Positions 1 through 11,462 of a stretch of 64,000 nucleotides of DNA are shown one piece after another. The stretch comes from Nemania diffusa (taxonomy: Eukaryota > Ascomycota > Sordariomycetes > Xylariales > Xylariaceae), in NCBI GenBank assembly GCA_038501195.1, contig JBBPUQ010000002.1:3658001-3722000 (forward strand), written 5' to 3'. The position numbers and the translations under genes are program-made. The stretch's first letter is position 1, and each line of letters begins with the position of its first letter. Below the pieces are notes generated by a model. It searched no databases, was not told where the DNA came from, and saw nothing but the letters and a program-made list of their open reading frames with translations.

Positions 1-1869
1 ATTGCCGCCATCAAGACGAACGCCATTGCCGCCGGCAGACCTATAGACCTCAATCTTGCCAGTGTCAGGCTGGAATTGCTTCGCAGGGTCCTCGGTAGTG
101 ATTCGGCATTGAATGGCAAAGCCTCGGGTAGAAATGCGGTCTTGGGTTAGACCAAGCTGCTGCAATGAAGCGCCGGCAGCAATTTGGATTTGGGCTGCTA
201 CAATGTCTATGCCGGTGATTTCCTCGGTAATGGTATGTTCAACTTGAATGCGAGGGTTAATCTCGATAAAGTAATAACGGTTCTGCTGATCCACAAGAAA
301 CTCCGCAGTGCCGGCATTTCGGTAATTCACGGATTTGGCCAGCTTCACAGCATCAGCAAGAATTGCGTCTCGGGTTTCCGCGGGAAGATCCTTGGCCGGC
401 GCGATCTCGACCACCTTTTGATGTCTCCGCTGAACCGAGCAGTCACGCTCGTACAGGTGGACAATGTTACCATGGTTATCTCCTAGAAGCTGGACTTCAA
501 TGTGCTTTGGCCTGTCTAGGAATCGCTCCACGAAAACCGTGCCATTTCCGAAAGCCGTCTTTGCCTCGGAAGTCGCTCGTTCAAACGATTCCTTTAGGTC
601 TGACTGCTCACGCACTACTCGCATACCTCGGCCACCTCCGCCAAACGCGGCCTTAATGATGATAGGGAATCCATACTCATCCGTGAACTGCTTCACTTCT
701 TCAAACGTAGCGACGGCACCAGGGGTTCCAGGAACAACAGGAACGTTAGCCGCAATTGCAAGTTTCCTAGCTGATACTTTGTCGCCAAGGGCGTCAATGA
801 CCTCGGGCGAGGGGCCGACGAACTGTACAAGAAGCCATGAGTCAAGTTGAACCGAAAAAGGGTAGAGGCGGAGCCTAGGCGGAGTCACTCACGATCAACC
901 CGGCTTTCTCGACATTTCGTGCGAATCCAGCGTTCTCCGATAAGAAGCCATATCCTAGGATCCAATGAATTAGAAAACATATTGATAGTGACCATGACCA
1001 TGACCATGACCATGACTATCGCCATTGCGCATCAACCTACCTGGGTGGATCATCTGAACTCCATGTTCTAGAGCAATCTTGATAATTTCGTCGCCAGCGA
1101 GATAAGCCCCGACTGGAGTGTATTGACCGCGCTTTCCGATAACATAGGCCTCATCGGCCTCTGGTTATATTATTAGCAGTGCATCAATGACTCGCTCTAA
1201 TCTGGGATTTTGCGTACTCTGCCTGTGCATGCTAAGACGGTCCTCATAACTGGTGGGGGGGTTAGCGGGATGTTACTGCTAGCCAGGCTCTAGCCGACCC
1301 CTCTCTGGCAGCTTGCTAAGCCAAGAGCCCGCGGGCGCTCAGTGGCGGCTTACCTGAATACAGCGACTGTGTGTAGAGATAATTCGTGCGCCTATGCGTT
1401 GTGTTAGTCACACACCCCGTCTCCTACGATATCGGAGTAACTTACGGTTCTGAAGATCTGTTATGTGCCCCTATTGTTAACGACGGCCGACCTTCAATTC
1501 ACCTGCTTTGGTTTTGCTCTACCCTTAGGGTGGCGGGGTCTTACACGAATAGCTGCCCACCAGATTAGCTGCACATCTCGGTACGAGCGGGTTGCTGCGC
1601 ATAGTTCGGTATTACTTACGAATCTCGCCTCTGTTGGCAACTGTAGCGATATAGACAAATTAGCGATTCCTTGGCGAGACTGGGGCGGTCCAGTGGTGTG
1701 GTGCAGACTCACCCAGGATTTTGTTCAGGTGCATGATGGTGCTGTTGGCGCGGATGTGGTGAGTGGTCTTGCCGGGCTTAGGACCGACCTCGTCCTCGAA
1801 TACCGCTTCTTCGAGGCCATCGGAAGAAGCCGCCGCCTGCGCCGCCCTTAGAGCCTCGATATCTTCCAT
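1..1869 (-). CDS. pyc: Pyruvate carboxylase, N-terminal part (gene runs off the left edge)
   Basis: Biotin enzyme that carboxylates pyruvate to oxaloacetate (anaplerosis; cytosolic in most fungi). Nine exons are visible: 1713-1869, 1620-1640, 1545-1552, 1446-1457, 1354-1391, 1218-1249, 1041-1160, 893-954 and 1-822. Every intron is GT-AG (54-104 nt) and the exons total 1272 nt, exactly 424 codons. Joined, they give the conserved start ILVANRGEIPIRIFRTAHEL, then [39 protein letters not shown], the ATP-grasp glycine loop [14 protein letters not shown] and the carboxylase motif [11 protein letters not shown]. The order and [19 protein letters not shown] motifs fit pyruvate carboxylase better than propionyl- or methylcrotonyl-CoA carboxylase. 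The first 50 residues are acidic with no evident mitochondrial presequence. Exons of 8 and 12 nt are exceptional. The transferase and biotinyl domains lie outside the window. Confidence 0.95.
990..1013. repeat. Hexanucleotide microsatellite (GACCAT)x4 in a pyruvate carboxylase intron
   Basis: Four perfect copies of GACCAT lie inside the 86-bp intron 955-1040 of the pyruvate carboxylase gene. Being intronic, length change would not alter the protein. Confidence 0.9.
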
Positions 1870-4800
1870 GTTGTCTGTCGTTGGTGGTAGGTGATGAGGT
1901 TTGCGAGAAAGTAGTTCAACGGGATCAGAGGGCCCTCCTGGGTCCTGGGTCCTAGGTACTTAGGGGGAATCGAGTATAGCGGACCTGGCTGCGTGTGACG
2001 TATGTAGGTAGGATACGGACTGCGGACCACTGACCACTAAGCTCGACGTCCGGCTTTGTGTGTCCTCAGCGGGGTTTCTTGTTCTGTTGATCCCAACCCC
2101 TGCTATCAGTATTCGGGTTCTCAACACAGTTCCAATACCGAAGACTCCCTCAGTATAGATGGTTAGGTATACCAGTAGCTCCTAGGTTTGGGTTGTAGGG
2201 TCCGGTTTAGGCATACGCTAAGAGTGCTAGGAGTAACTCACAAGAGGGGTGTGTGGGAGGACTTGACGACCGGGAGAGAGGAGGAAGAGAGACGGGAACA
2301 GGTGCAAAGGTTGCGAGGGAATTATGGCTTATTATAAGGTGTAAGGGACTGTCGATGTCGCCTGGAGGGGCATTACGCAAATGCATCAAGAGATGGAAAC
2401 GGGTACTCAGAACGAAGCTAGCTAAATGCCTCCCTACCTACATACTTCTCTGCAATACCTACATCCTACCTACCTCCTACTCTAGGGTACAAACTATACA
2501 GTATCTGCAAGTGTATCCGTACAGCCTGAGGTGCTTAGTCGTTTCCGCTTGTGCTAGCGCCCTACCTGGGTACACAGATAGATCCTAGACTAGCAGCCAG
2601 GACCGAGTGTACATAGGAGGAGGGGAGGGGCGACCGAAAGGCTGGTGATACTTAGGGAGGTGGTAGGTGGCATGGCTAAGAGTAGCTACATGCTTCGTGT
2701 CAGCCTTCGCGTCTTGTCTAGTTCCCCCCGGGATACTGAGTGTATCAACTGTTTCAACGCGGTGCACAGAAGTACCTACAATAAAAAATTTAATACAGTA
2801 CATGATGTATATTATGTATCGAAGTACTTATCAAGCTTGGCAAAGGCACGTAGCATGAACCTAGAACGAGCTGGGCGTGAATATATATATACTGTATGCT
2901 ACACATAATTCTTATTCCCATATATCACATAGGTATGTATATAGGGAAGCCCAAGCTCGACGGCTTTTTTACAGTCCTAGGAAATGTAGATATATCATTT
3001 CTAGCTTGCCTAATCGAGGTAGTCAGGGTATTATTTATAAATTCATATATTCAACCCGACGCAAGGGTAGAGATGTAGACGTAGGCCAGGTATACTGCGA
3101 AGATGTAGATGCAGATATATACATATTTGCCTGGGTTGTGATTAGATATATGTAGGCTAAGAGATGCTAGATCAAGCCGAGCCGAGAGCCTCTAAAGCCA
3201 ACTATTCGCTCGTGCAGTACGGAGTACGCGCGGATCTTCTCCGAGCCGACCTTGAATTCACGACCGCATTATTAGACCCTTGACATTAGTGCCCACGAGC
3301 CCTAGCTTCCATGCACAAAGGGACATGAAAACAAAAGCACACCGCTTTGCGGCAACAAATAAAAACCTCAAGATCTTGACATCTGCTGCACTGAGCCCTG
3401 TCGCAGCAACACGTGCAAAATGCCCGTCGTGGTCGGGGCGGGGTTTCTCCTTAACAAGCTCAAGGGTAGCTATAAGCGAAAAGCACTGGCGGGGGGGTTG
3501 GCGGGGTAAAACTTGAGTTGTTTGTAGGTATGCTCAGCTTTAGTTAGTGCGTACCTTACTATGTCATGGTAGGACCTAGCGCTCTGGGTATAGATAGCAT
3601 TCTGGATTACCTATGTACATGCATCGTAGTGTAACACTGCAGCCTTGGTCAGTTGAGGCCGAGCTTGTCGCCAAACTACTAGGTAGGTAGGTACCTATTA
3701 CTACTACGTACATAAGGTATGGAGGTACATGGTACATGTGCTTTAGGTGCGGCTCCTCCAAGCTCTCTTGGAAGGTAGCTACCCCGAATCGAATACACAT
3801 AGAACACTAGAATAAGAGACAGGTAGCAGACACGCTAGGATATCCTGTGTGACTATAGATTCTGAGGCATGCTTAAACAGAGCGGTTCTAAGCTTGTATT
3901 TAGATAATAGCCTCACTTAGGTACCGAGGTAGGTAGCTACCATATGTACCAGGTAGGTACCTAGGTATTATGTAGTGCGCATGCAGCTTACAACTCCTAC
4001 TTAGGTACCGGTTTATGGGAATTTAGTTCGAAAGGTAATACCCCGGTGTATGGCTATCCCTGTTGTTGTAAGAGGTAAGAGAACCTCTATGGCGTATATA
4101 GGTTGATGCCTACCTGCTATAACTCAAGACAGAGGGGAAGATCGAAGTTAGAGATACCCCCACAGCTTTATGCCGGTTTAGCGGGGTTACAGCCAATCAG
4201 AAGAGCCGAGTCCAAGTTCTTTAGAAAAAGTAATTATTTTGAGGTACCCGACATGTGGTTGGGAGGTAAAAAGAAATAGCCTAGGTTCAGAGGTCTGCTT
4301 GTTGTACTACCTATTAATTATCTACTGTAAGTCTTCTAATCTACAATGATCATTTCGAGCTAGAGCCATGTTCTACTCACACTCTTAGCTCTTCTTACAA
4401 CTCCAAGAATTTCACACATTATCGCTAGTTTCTTTTTTCCCTAATGAGCCCAGAAGAACGGCGTGCTGACGAGCAGATGCCACGGATTCTTTAATGACGG
4501 TGACGTCAATTGAGCTCTATTGTAAGGTACCCTAGGTACCTAAATCATAATAAAGCTCCCTAACACAGACCTGAGATTGGGGGGCTTGTCCGCTGCCCAT
4601 GTCTGTGCAGTGGGAGGCATATTCTGCGCGGGATATCAGTCCTTCTTCCCGGCTAGGTGCTGCAACCATCTGCACGCACAATCCAGGTGAGAGATTTTAA
4701 GTGCATCAGCCTGCCTTAGTCCGTCATGGGTGGGTGACGACGGGACCGCAACCGACCGGTGAAAGCTTCCTGGCACTCATTGGAAATAGGCATATTTTTG

Positions 4801-6662
4801 CCTATCTAGGACAGATGGCCAAATAGATGCTCTTTTCCCGCATCCTTGGATCTTCCCCTCCCCCACCCAAGCCCCGTCCGCGTGATGTAATAGAATCTGA
4901 AATTATGCATTCGATCTGCTAATATATGATACCTGAGATGCGGCAATAGTATAGCTCCCTTCACATCTGACATACCGACGACTAGTAACTTGTCCTGCCG
5001 TGGACTTGCTTATCTGACAGCTTGCTCACCACCTATCTTATGCGTTACCTTCCTCATGTCACCCAATAAGAAATTCCAAGGAATGCGCTATTAAACGCAT
5101 GCCAGTCATATCTCCACCGCGATGACGGCAGGGAAGCAAAGACGCCTGTGTACCTGTCGCCAAGCATATATCGCATGCATCGACCCGGCTTGGTACTCTG
5201 TCCATTGCACAAACCGCCGCTTGCCGTGAGCTCTATGGCAACTGGCCGAGCCTCCCCAGGTGACTTGCTCCCTTTGGCCGAGGCTTAGTGTAAAGAAGAC
5301 GAAGAGGTACTAAAGGTCTCAGATTGAGGGAGGTGTCGTAACATGAACGCTTGACACAATAGCTATTCATGCTCCCAGATTCCCGGAGAGGGGAGGACAG
5401 ACACGTCACCTGACCATGTCAGGGGTCTCACATTCTGATATTCTAGTCACGAAATGTTTCAATCTTAGTTGTAAATCTCACATTCTGTCTCCCCCCTCGC
5501 TTTGGCAGGTCCTTGCGTGCAAGGAGGGGCTCAGCCAGGTGAGCATGCCCATCGGTAGTCAGTTTGAAGTGAACCCTACTACATCATAGTTCGACTTGCG
5601 CCATATAGCCTACCCTTGTCATCCACCTACATACATGTACACACCATCCTTCTGCAGATGAGGAAAGGAATATACCAACTTGCTACACGCTCTCTGTCTG
5701 CAGAAACCCCAGGAAACGTGGCTAGATGGTTGCCTATCTAGTAGAACCATATGCGGGGAGCTTTTCTGGCATCCGATTCGTCGTTTGCTTGTCAAGTCCA
5801 AATTTCCCGCATATCATAAATATACTCAGTGCTGCGTTTGCGCAAAATAAATAGGTACATGAGGAAATGTTACCTATAAAACTCTCGAATTCTGTTTCAG
5901 CTTGGCTGCGCCAGGAATAAAGTGCCTAGATCTAGATTGTATTTAGATGCGCGTATGACTGGCTCGGTCCCGTAACGCCACCTACTATTAGCGTAGTAAC
6001 TATCTTCTCAAATCATTGCACCCGCAGGCATCGATACAATGGATGCCAGACGATCACCAAGGCCTTGCCAGACACTAAATACGGGCTTGGCCGGTGAGGC
6101 ATATTGCGCCTAGAGGGCTAGGGATGAAAGATCAATGAAATATATGTGCGTTGCGGTATTAGTATTGCTCGGCACGGAGGTCAAGCTAACGTACCGTGCC
6201 TTTAGGCGCCGACTTGGCATAGACGGAACACCTGGCGCAACCAGTACGTGTCTGCATAAGCGTAGATAAAAAGGCTCAGGGAGATAGACGATCGTGCTCG
6301 TGTTGAAGGCCAAGACTGCAAATGCCAATTTCTTCTTTGATAAGTCTATTCGGTAAGTTGCTCTTTGTAGAAAACGAATTTCGGGCAGTAAAAGTACAGT
6401 GCGCTTATCGTGATCTTGCAACGAGGGAATTACCCCCATCTGTCTTCGTCTCTCTCTCCCCCGAGTCCAAGTCTGACTGCTCACGACGAGACAGTACTTC
6501 CCCTCAGTTCCAGCTGGAACACCACGGGGATGATATAGCTGTTTTCCGGCTTACCCGATTTCTGTCAGTGTCTTTTCTCTCTCCCTCTCTTTCTCTCCCT
6601 ACTCTCCGTCCTAGGCGTACCTCCTCAACGAACCCCAACATCCAGTAAAGAATAGTGTTTTC
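1870..6662. other. Long intergenic region, no supported gene
   Basis: About 4.8 kb between the pyruvate carboxylase start and the MPC1 stop. I see only short frames without recognisable motifs. It holds clusters of TAGGTACC/CTAGGTAC-type words (around 3675-3735, 3915-3970, 4525-4545) and a pyrimidine-rich tract at about 6560-6605 (CTCTCTC). The promoter of pyruvate carboxylase must lie at its left end. No tRNA or rRNA was recognised. Confidence 0.6.
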
Positions 6663-7512
6663 TTATTTCGCAGCGGCCTTCTCCTTGCCGCCCCAATGGT
6701 GCCAATTCAGATACCGGTATCCTTGCGAGAGTTGGGAGCCTTCGTTGATGAAGTGGCACATGAAGAGGAGGTAATTCTTAGGCGAAATGGCAAGAGAATA
6801 TCGCATAAATGTTGCTGAATAGATGCAGAGCGCGAGGGTCATGTGGCCCGAGATACTGTAAATTTGGCACAGCCATGTCAGTTGGCTTTCTCGATTCCAA
6901 GAAGGTTATTGTGAATAGACACAGCAGGTAGGGTAGGGCGAGGCCACCGTCAGTCATTCATGAACCGGTTCCTTGTGGTGCCATATGTCACGGGAGTTGG
7001 GTTGATAGACACGGAGAAGGGTTGGGGAAGAGAGGCTATACTCACAGCTCAGGCGACTTCTGCGCATCTACCACTGCTGCCACCGGGATACCAAAATTCG
7101 ATACTGGACCCCAGAAATCTGCATATCGTATCTGTCAGTAAGGTATGTTTCGGTACCAAACCGCAGAAATGATGCAAGTATATTGGTCCGAGGCTGCGCC
7201 TTGGAATATCGGTCACGATGTCACGGCGAACGTATGGGACAGCATGGCAACGTCACCAGGCAATTGGCATGACTCTCCCATTTACCCGGGTGTTTCATGT
7301 ATTATGCCTTTCCGGTAACCCATTGCTCGTTGCTGTCAAGCAATAGGCATTGCCATGGATCGCTGTAGGTTGTCGGGTTGACCGGAGTGGGAGGTCCGCA
7401 AACCGGAAGGGAGGATGCTTGGGGGAAGCTATCACGTACGTGTTGAGCAGAAGTAGCTCACGGTCGGGTTCGACCTAATCTTGGCATTGATCGCTTTGAC
7501 GAAGGCGGCCAT
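6663..7512 (-). CDS. MPC1: Mitochondrial pyruvate carrier subunit 1
   Basis: Subunit of the inner-membrane heterodimer importing pyruvate into mitochondria. Three exons, 7440-7512, 7046-7118 and 6663-6855, splice in phase to 112 residues, the normal MPC1 size. Family motifs: HFWGPVSNFGIPVAAVVDAQ after the first junction, then SGHMTLALCIYSATFMRYS and PKNYLLFMCHFINEGSQLSQ, with short basic C-terminus GGKEKAAAK. Hydrophobic stretches fit the small MPC fold of two or three membrane helices. The start is the first ATG before the helix preceding FWGPVSN. Donors are GTACGT and GTGAGT; acceptors CAG. It is followed on the same strand by SmB with 572 bp between. It is functionally linked to pyruvate use, like the carboxylase at the left edge, but the 4.8-kb gap argues against joint control. 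Confidence 0.95.
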
Positions 7513-8084
7513 CTTGACGGAAGCGCAAGGAATGAAGTTCGGGTATATGGAAGTAATAAGCGGGAGACGTTGACGAGGATTTCGTGGGATAGTCGGAGCA
7601 GATCGGGAATCTATCTGACTACAGATTCGCTGGGAAATTTTACAATGGGGGAAGGCCGATACTGGTCTTGCGGGTCCGGCGTGCCTGGTAGGTAGGTACC
7701 ACCGTACCTGTAGTACAGTACTCTAGCTACCTACGCCGCATAGTAACCCTCTTGCAGTTGAGTCAGTGGCCAATCACATCGCATTTAGCCAGTATTGCAC
7801 GCGATACATATTAGCATCTATATACTACATGTGCGTCGATGGGCAGAATGCGCAAATCGTCGGAATAGTATTCCCGACGAGCTCTCATGTTATCTATGAC
7901 CTTTTTTGGGCCGATTTCTTGTCTGTAGCCTTCCAAATACTAGGTGGTGTACAAGACCGAGTTTTTTTCATAAACGTCAAGCAATCCACAGCTCTCACAT
8001 TTCGCATTCCTAAACGCCGAATGGTATCTTAGCCCTGTACCTGTTGGGCCTTTTCATCGTAATACTAACTGTCCCAACAACCGG
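7513..8084. other. Intergenic region upstream of MPC1
   Basis: 572 bp between the MPC1 start and the SmB stop, both on the minus strand; it should hold the MPC1 promoter and SmB 3' end. A TAGGTACC-rich word cluster lies at 7685-7735. Nothing coding is supported. Confidence 0.6.
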
Positions 8085-9075
8085 TTATCTTCGTGGGGGA
8101 GGATTGAATCCTGGTGGACCTCCGCCTGGATTAAAGCCAGGGGGTGGGAACTGTCCACCTTGAGGAAAGCCTGGGGGGGCAAAGTTTCCAGGAGGAAAGC
8201 CAGGCGCCGGTGCTGTTTACATTTTAGTGACTAGTGTTTAGTAGGTAGACAATAGGAGCAGACTTACGGCCACCTCTTCCAGGTCCGAAACCAGGCGCAC
8301 CGGGAAACTGAGGGAAAGGAGGGGGAACACCACCAACTCCAGCAGCCGGACCCTATAGAAAACTTAGCAATCAATCGCCATGTTTGAGAACCGTTGACTC
8401 ACGGCAAGTGACGTCGGTGCAGCGCCGCGGCCAGCAGGGCGAGAAACACCAGGACCAGAAGTCAAACCAGTCGGGAGACCACCAACTGTGCTCTTTCCAA
8501 GTCGTGTACTAGGATCTGCCGGGGGGGCAGATTCAACAGACAGCGAGACAATCTGTGCGCCACGCAGGATAGTTAAACCCAACGTCCGCTTCTCTTCCGT
8601 CTCGACAGTTTGGGTGGCGGTTGAACTCGATGCGCCAGGGGCTGCGGGTTTAGATTGTTTTCGCTTTATGCGTCGAAACTCGTCGGTATCGCCGAGGACT
8701 AGATTCATATGCTATAGGCTCGTCAGTAAGGCGTCACTTGTCGATGCATGCGCTGCTAACCTTGTCGAACGCGAGGAGTTGTCCCGTCATCTGGCGGCTG
8801 TCTGTCAATCTAGCACAGGTCAGCACTGAAGGATCGCAAGCTGTCCAAGAGGTCCTTACGTGACTCTCATCCGGTAGTTGATCTAGCTGACTGTTAGTGA
8901 CTACACGACGTGAACAACCACACATCTCAATCTAGATGGCGTTTCAGGAAACACTTTGGGGTCGACATACGTAACCGGCCTAGAAGCGCCCGACTGGTCA
9001 GTCTGGGGTGTCAACAATATTAATGTGGAAGCGGTCTGGGGGCAAACTCACCATTTTGCCTTGCTTGTTCGACAT
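8085..9075 (-). CDS. SMB1: Small nuclear ribonucleoprotein SmB
   Basis: Core Sm-ring protein of the spliceosomal U1, U2, U4 and U5 snRNPs; nuclear. Proposed exons: 9052-9075, 8971-8979 (microexon), 8860-8882, 8761-8809, 8403-8711, 8352-8268 and 8212-8085, giving 208 residues in phase. The Sm1 motif is in [20 protein letters not shown] and [20 protein letters not shown]; Sm2 is in [20 protein letters not shown]. The tail is rich in Gly, Pro and Phe with PGF/PPGF repeats, as in SmB/B' of other eukaryotes. The 9-nt exon (GCCGGTTAC, Ala-Gly-Tyr) is inferred: flanked by TAG and GTATGT, it supplies exactly the three residues between KM and INYR that human SmB has (LQH). Without it the frame is still open, giving 205 residues. 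It diverges from RPL11. Confidence 0.93.
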
Positions 9076-9530
9076 CTTTGCGGCTGTCGGCTCCAATGGA
9101 GCTCTGTGAGTGCTAAAATGGAATTATTGTTTCTTGTGTATTGAAGTGGTAAAGATGCCGGCGAGATCTTGGTGATGTGTGGAGCTCTGGGTTCCAACTT
9201 GGGCTGAGGAATCAGAGGGACAAAATTAGCATGGGATAGCACATTGGCAAGGCTGAAGGATGGTAGCTTGTTGAAAGCTCCACAATGCCGAGTAGAATCG
9301 CTCAGCCTCACACTTGGGCTTAGCTTCGGGCCCCACCAGAGTATCTGCCCCCTCGCACTAGCCACAATGAGCAAGCCACATCTTTTCTCGCTAGGGCAGA
9401 GAAACCCTTTGTGCAAGAACCGAAATTATTCTGACCAGCTTCACTCCCAGAAAGAAAAACTCAAGCCAGCAGCAACGAGTGTCTCTCAACCACAACTCCT
9501 TGGCCCAGGATACTAACCCAACTAGCCATC
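9076..9530. promoter_or_regulatory. Shared divergent promoter region of SmB and RPL11
   Basis: 455 bp separate the divergent starts of SmB (-) and RPL11 (+), so both promoters must lie here. A word resembling the AAACCCT core of telobox/ribosomal-protein promoter elements lies near 9402-9408, next to CTAGGGC (9390-9396). No TATA box is evident. Assignment of individual sites is inference. Confidence 0.5.
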
Positions 9531-10173
9531 ATGGTACGCTTACATTGCGACTTCACTCAATGAGGCGAAAATTGCTAACGATGCGCTACATAGTCTGAGA
9601 AAACCCAGAACCCCATGCGGGAGCTTCGCATCCAGAAGCTCGTCCTGAACATCTCAGTCGGTGAATCTGGTGATAGATTGACCCGTGCTGCCAAGGTGCT
9701 CGAGCAGCTGAGCGGTCAGACACCTGTATACAGTACGTTGCAATTCAATCACCGTGGATTATCATTATGCAGTACTAATGATTTTCTCACCTATAGGCAA
9801 GGCCCGCTACACCGTCCGAACCTTCGGTATCCGCCGTAACGAAAAGATCGCTGTCCATGTTACCATCCGTGGCCCCAAGGCCGAGGAGATTCTCGAGCGT
9901 GGCCTCAAGGTCAAGGAGTACGAGCTCCGCAAGCGCAACTTCAGCGAGACTGGTAACTTCGGCTTCGGTATCAACGAGCACATCGATCTCGGTATCAAGT
10001 ACGACCCGTCGATCGGTATTTACGGAATGGACTTCTACTGCTGCATGACCCGCCCTGGTGAGCGTGTCACCCGCCGCCGCCGCTGCAAGGGCAGAATCGG
10101 CTCCAGCCACCGCATCAACCGTGACGAGACCGTCAAATGGTTCAAGCAGCGCTTCGATGGTATCGTCCGATAA
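9531..10173 (+). CDS. RPL11: 60S ribosomal protein L11 (uL5 family)
   Basis: Large-subunit ribosomal protein that contacts 5S rRNA in the central protuberance. Three exons: 9531-9533 (ATG only), 9594-9732 and 9797-10173, spliced in phase to 172 residues, the usual eukaryotic length. The product runs [20 protein letters not shown], then [40 protein letters not shown] and a basic end [20 protein letters not shown], all hallmark uL5 sequence. Exon 1 codes only the initiator Met, common in fungal ribosomal protein genes. Donors GTACGC and GTACGT; acceptors TAG. Codon use in exon 3 is strongly C-ending, as expected for a highly expressed gene. It diverges from SmB. Confidence 0.98.
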
Positions 10174-11462
10174 ATCATACCACACGACATACAAATGAAA
10201 CGACAAAAGGGCAAGGCGTTTGGGATTGCATTGGTCAGGCAGGTCTGGGGTAATGGTATTCATGGATCTGTATCTACCGAATTCTGGCGAGTATCTTTTT
10301 ACTCAAGCTCGACTTGTAAATCAAGTCAGCTGCGGCCTTAGAGACCGACCGGCGCCATGCCGGCTTCCTACGTTACGATTTAATCGACAGTGACCATGCC
10401 CCTGCTTATTAATTTAGCGACCTTCTCGTGAATTCCATGAAATTAGGCATATAGGGTGTGCAACGAATGAGGCCTCGAATAGCTACCTACGCGTCGTATC
10501 GGTTCACCATGTTAGGAGAGATGCGATTGGAAACATTTACATCTCTAGATGGCTAATACTTGTACATACTAATTTTATCAATGATTGTCCCATGCATTAC
10601 GCTTAAAGGCACAGCCATTTCGTGCGTACATGTCTAAGGAATCGATAAACCCTTCATTTAACTGATACTTGTATTGCCCCAGCACGTGTGTCATACATTC
10701 CATAATATAGTCCTATTGTTCCGTCGAACAAGCATTATATGTGTATAAAATCTAAGGCTATAGTACGGCAGCGCTACCACATACATTGCTATACCTAATG
10801 CATCTACCTTAACTGTAGCCAATGAGACAAAGAAGTTGTACAGAAAGGTAGTAGGCACCTGCATCCTATGTGGCTTACAATCGGGAAGTAACGTCCCAAC
10901 ATACACCTAGAAGTGACCCTATTCCTTGAGCTCCTTCCCTTGTATACTTGTTTTACTAAGATCGACTTCGAGGATTTTCTCATTGCCAGTTCTCATCCCT
11001 CCAAACTCAGCCAAGTGCCACCCTATCTCTTGTCGTTGCCGCTATACCTTCTTCAGCACGTCTATGATAACTATATCTCATCATATGTATTGGCGGAGGG
11101 ATGCATGCGCGTTAATCTGACATAACCTCGATCTTTGGTGCATGACAAGCATTTGATATCTGCCTCCCACGACCGCATACTAGCACACCAACAACGGAAA
11201 ACCCACATCGTACCGTTCTACGCACCACCCGAAAGTCAATAGTCTATAGCGTTGCTACCAGGTGAATAAACCACAAATATATAGCCTCACACTCTTGGGT
11301 TCTTGTCAACCTATTATTTCGGCTGTGAAACTTGGAGCAAACACATGAACACCAATGTAGCCCTTCACCATGGTAAGAACACTTCGATCTGCATAGGATT
11401 TACACACTAAAGCCACTTTCTTAAGAGCCTATATAGAGGGATGCTGATAAGAACCATAGCCG
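10174..11462. other. Intergenic region, no supported gene
   Basis: 1.29 kb between RPL11 and the 847-residue protein gene. Only short frames without motifs. It should contain the RPL11 3' end and the promoter of the downstream gene. No RNA gene recognised. Confidence 0.6.

Noticed and set aside
1..1869. Alternative reading as propionyl- or methylcrotonyl-CoA carboxylase, or urea amidolyase
   Set aside because: Motifs [33 protein letters not shown] and [20 protein letters not shown] match pyruvate carboxylase specifically.
9787..10263. 158-codon minus-strand frame over RPL11
   Set aside because: Lies opposite a clear ribosomal protein exon; it is an antisense shadow of its codon bias.
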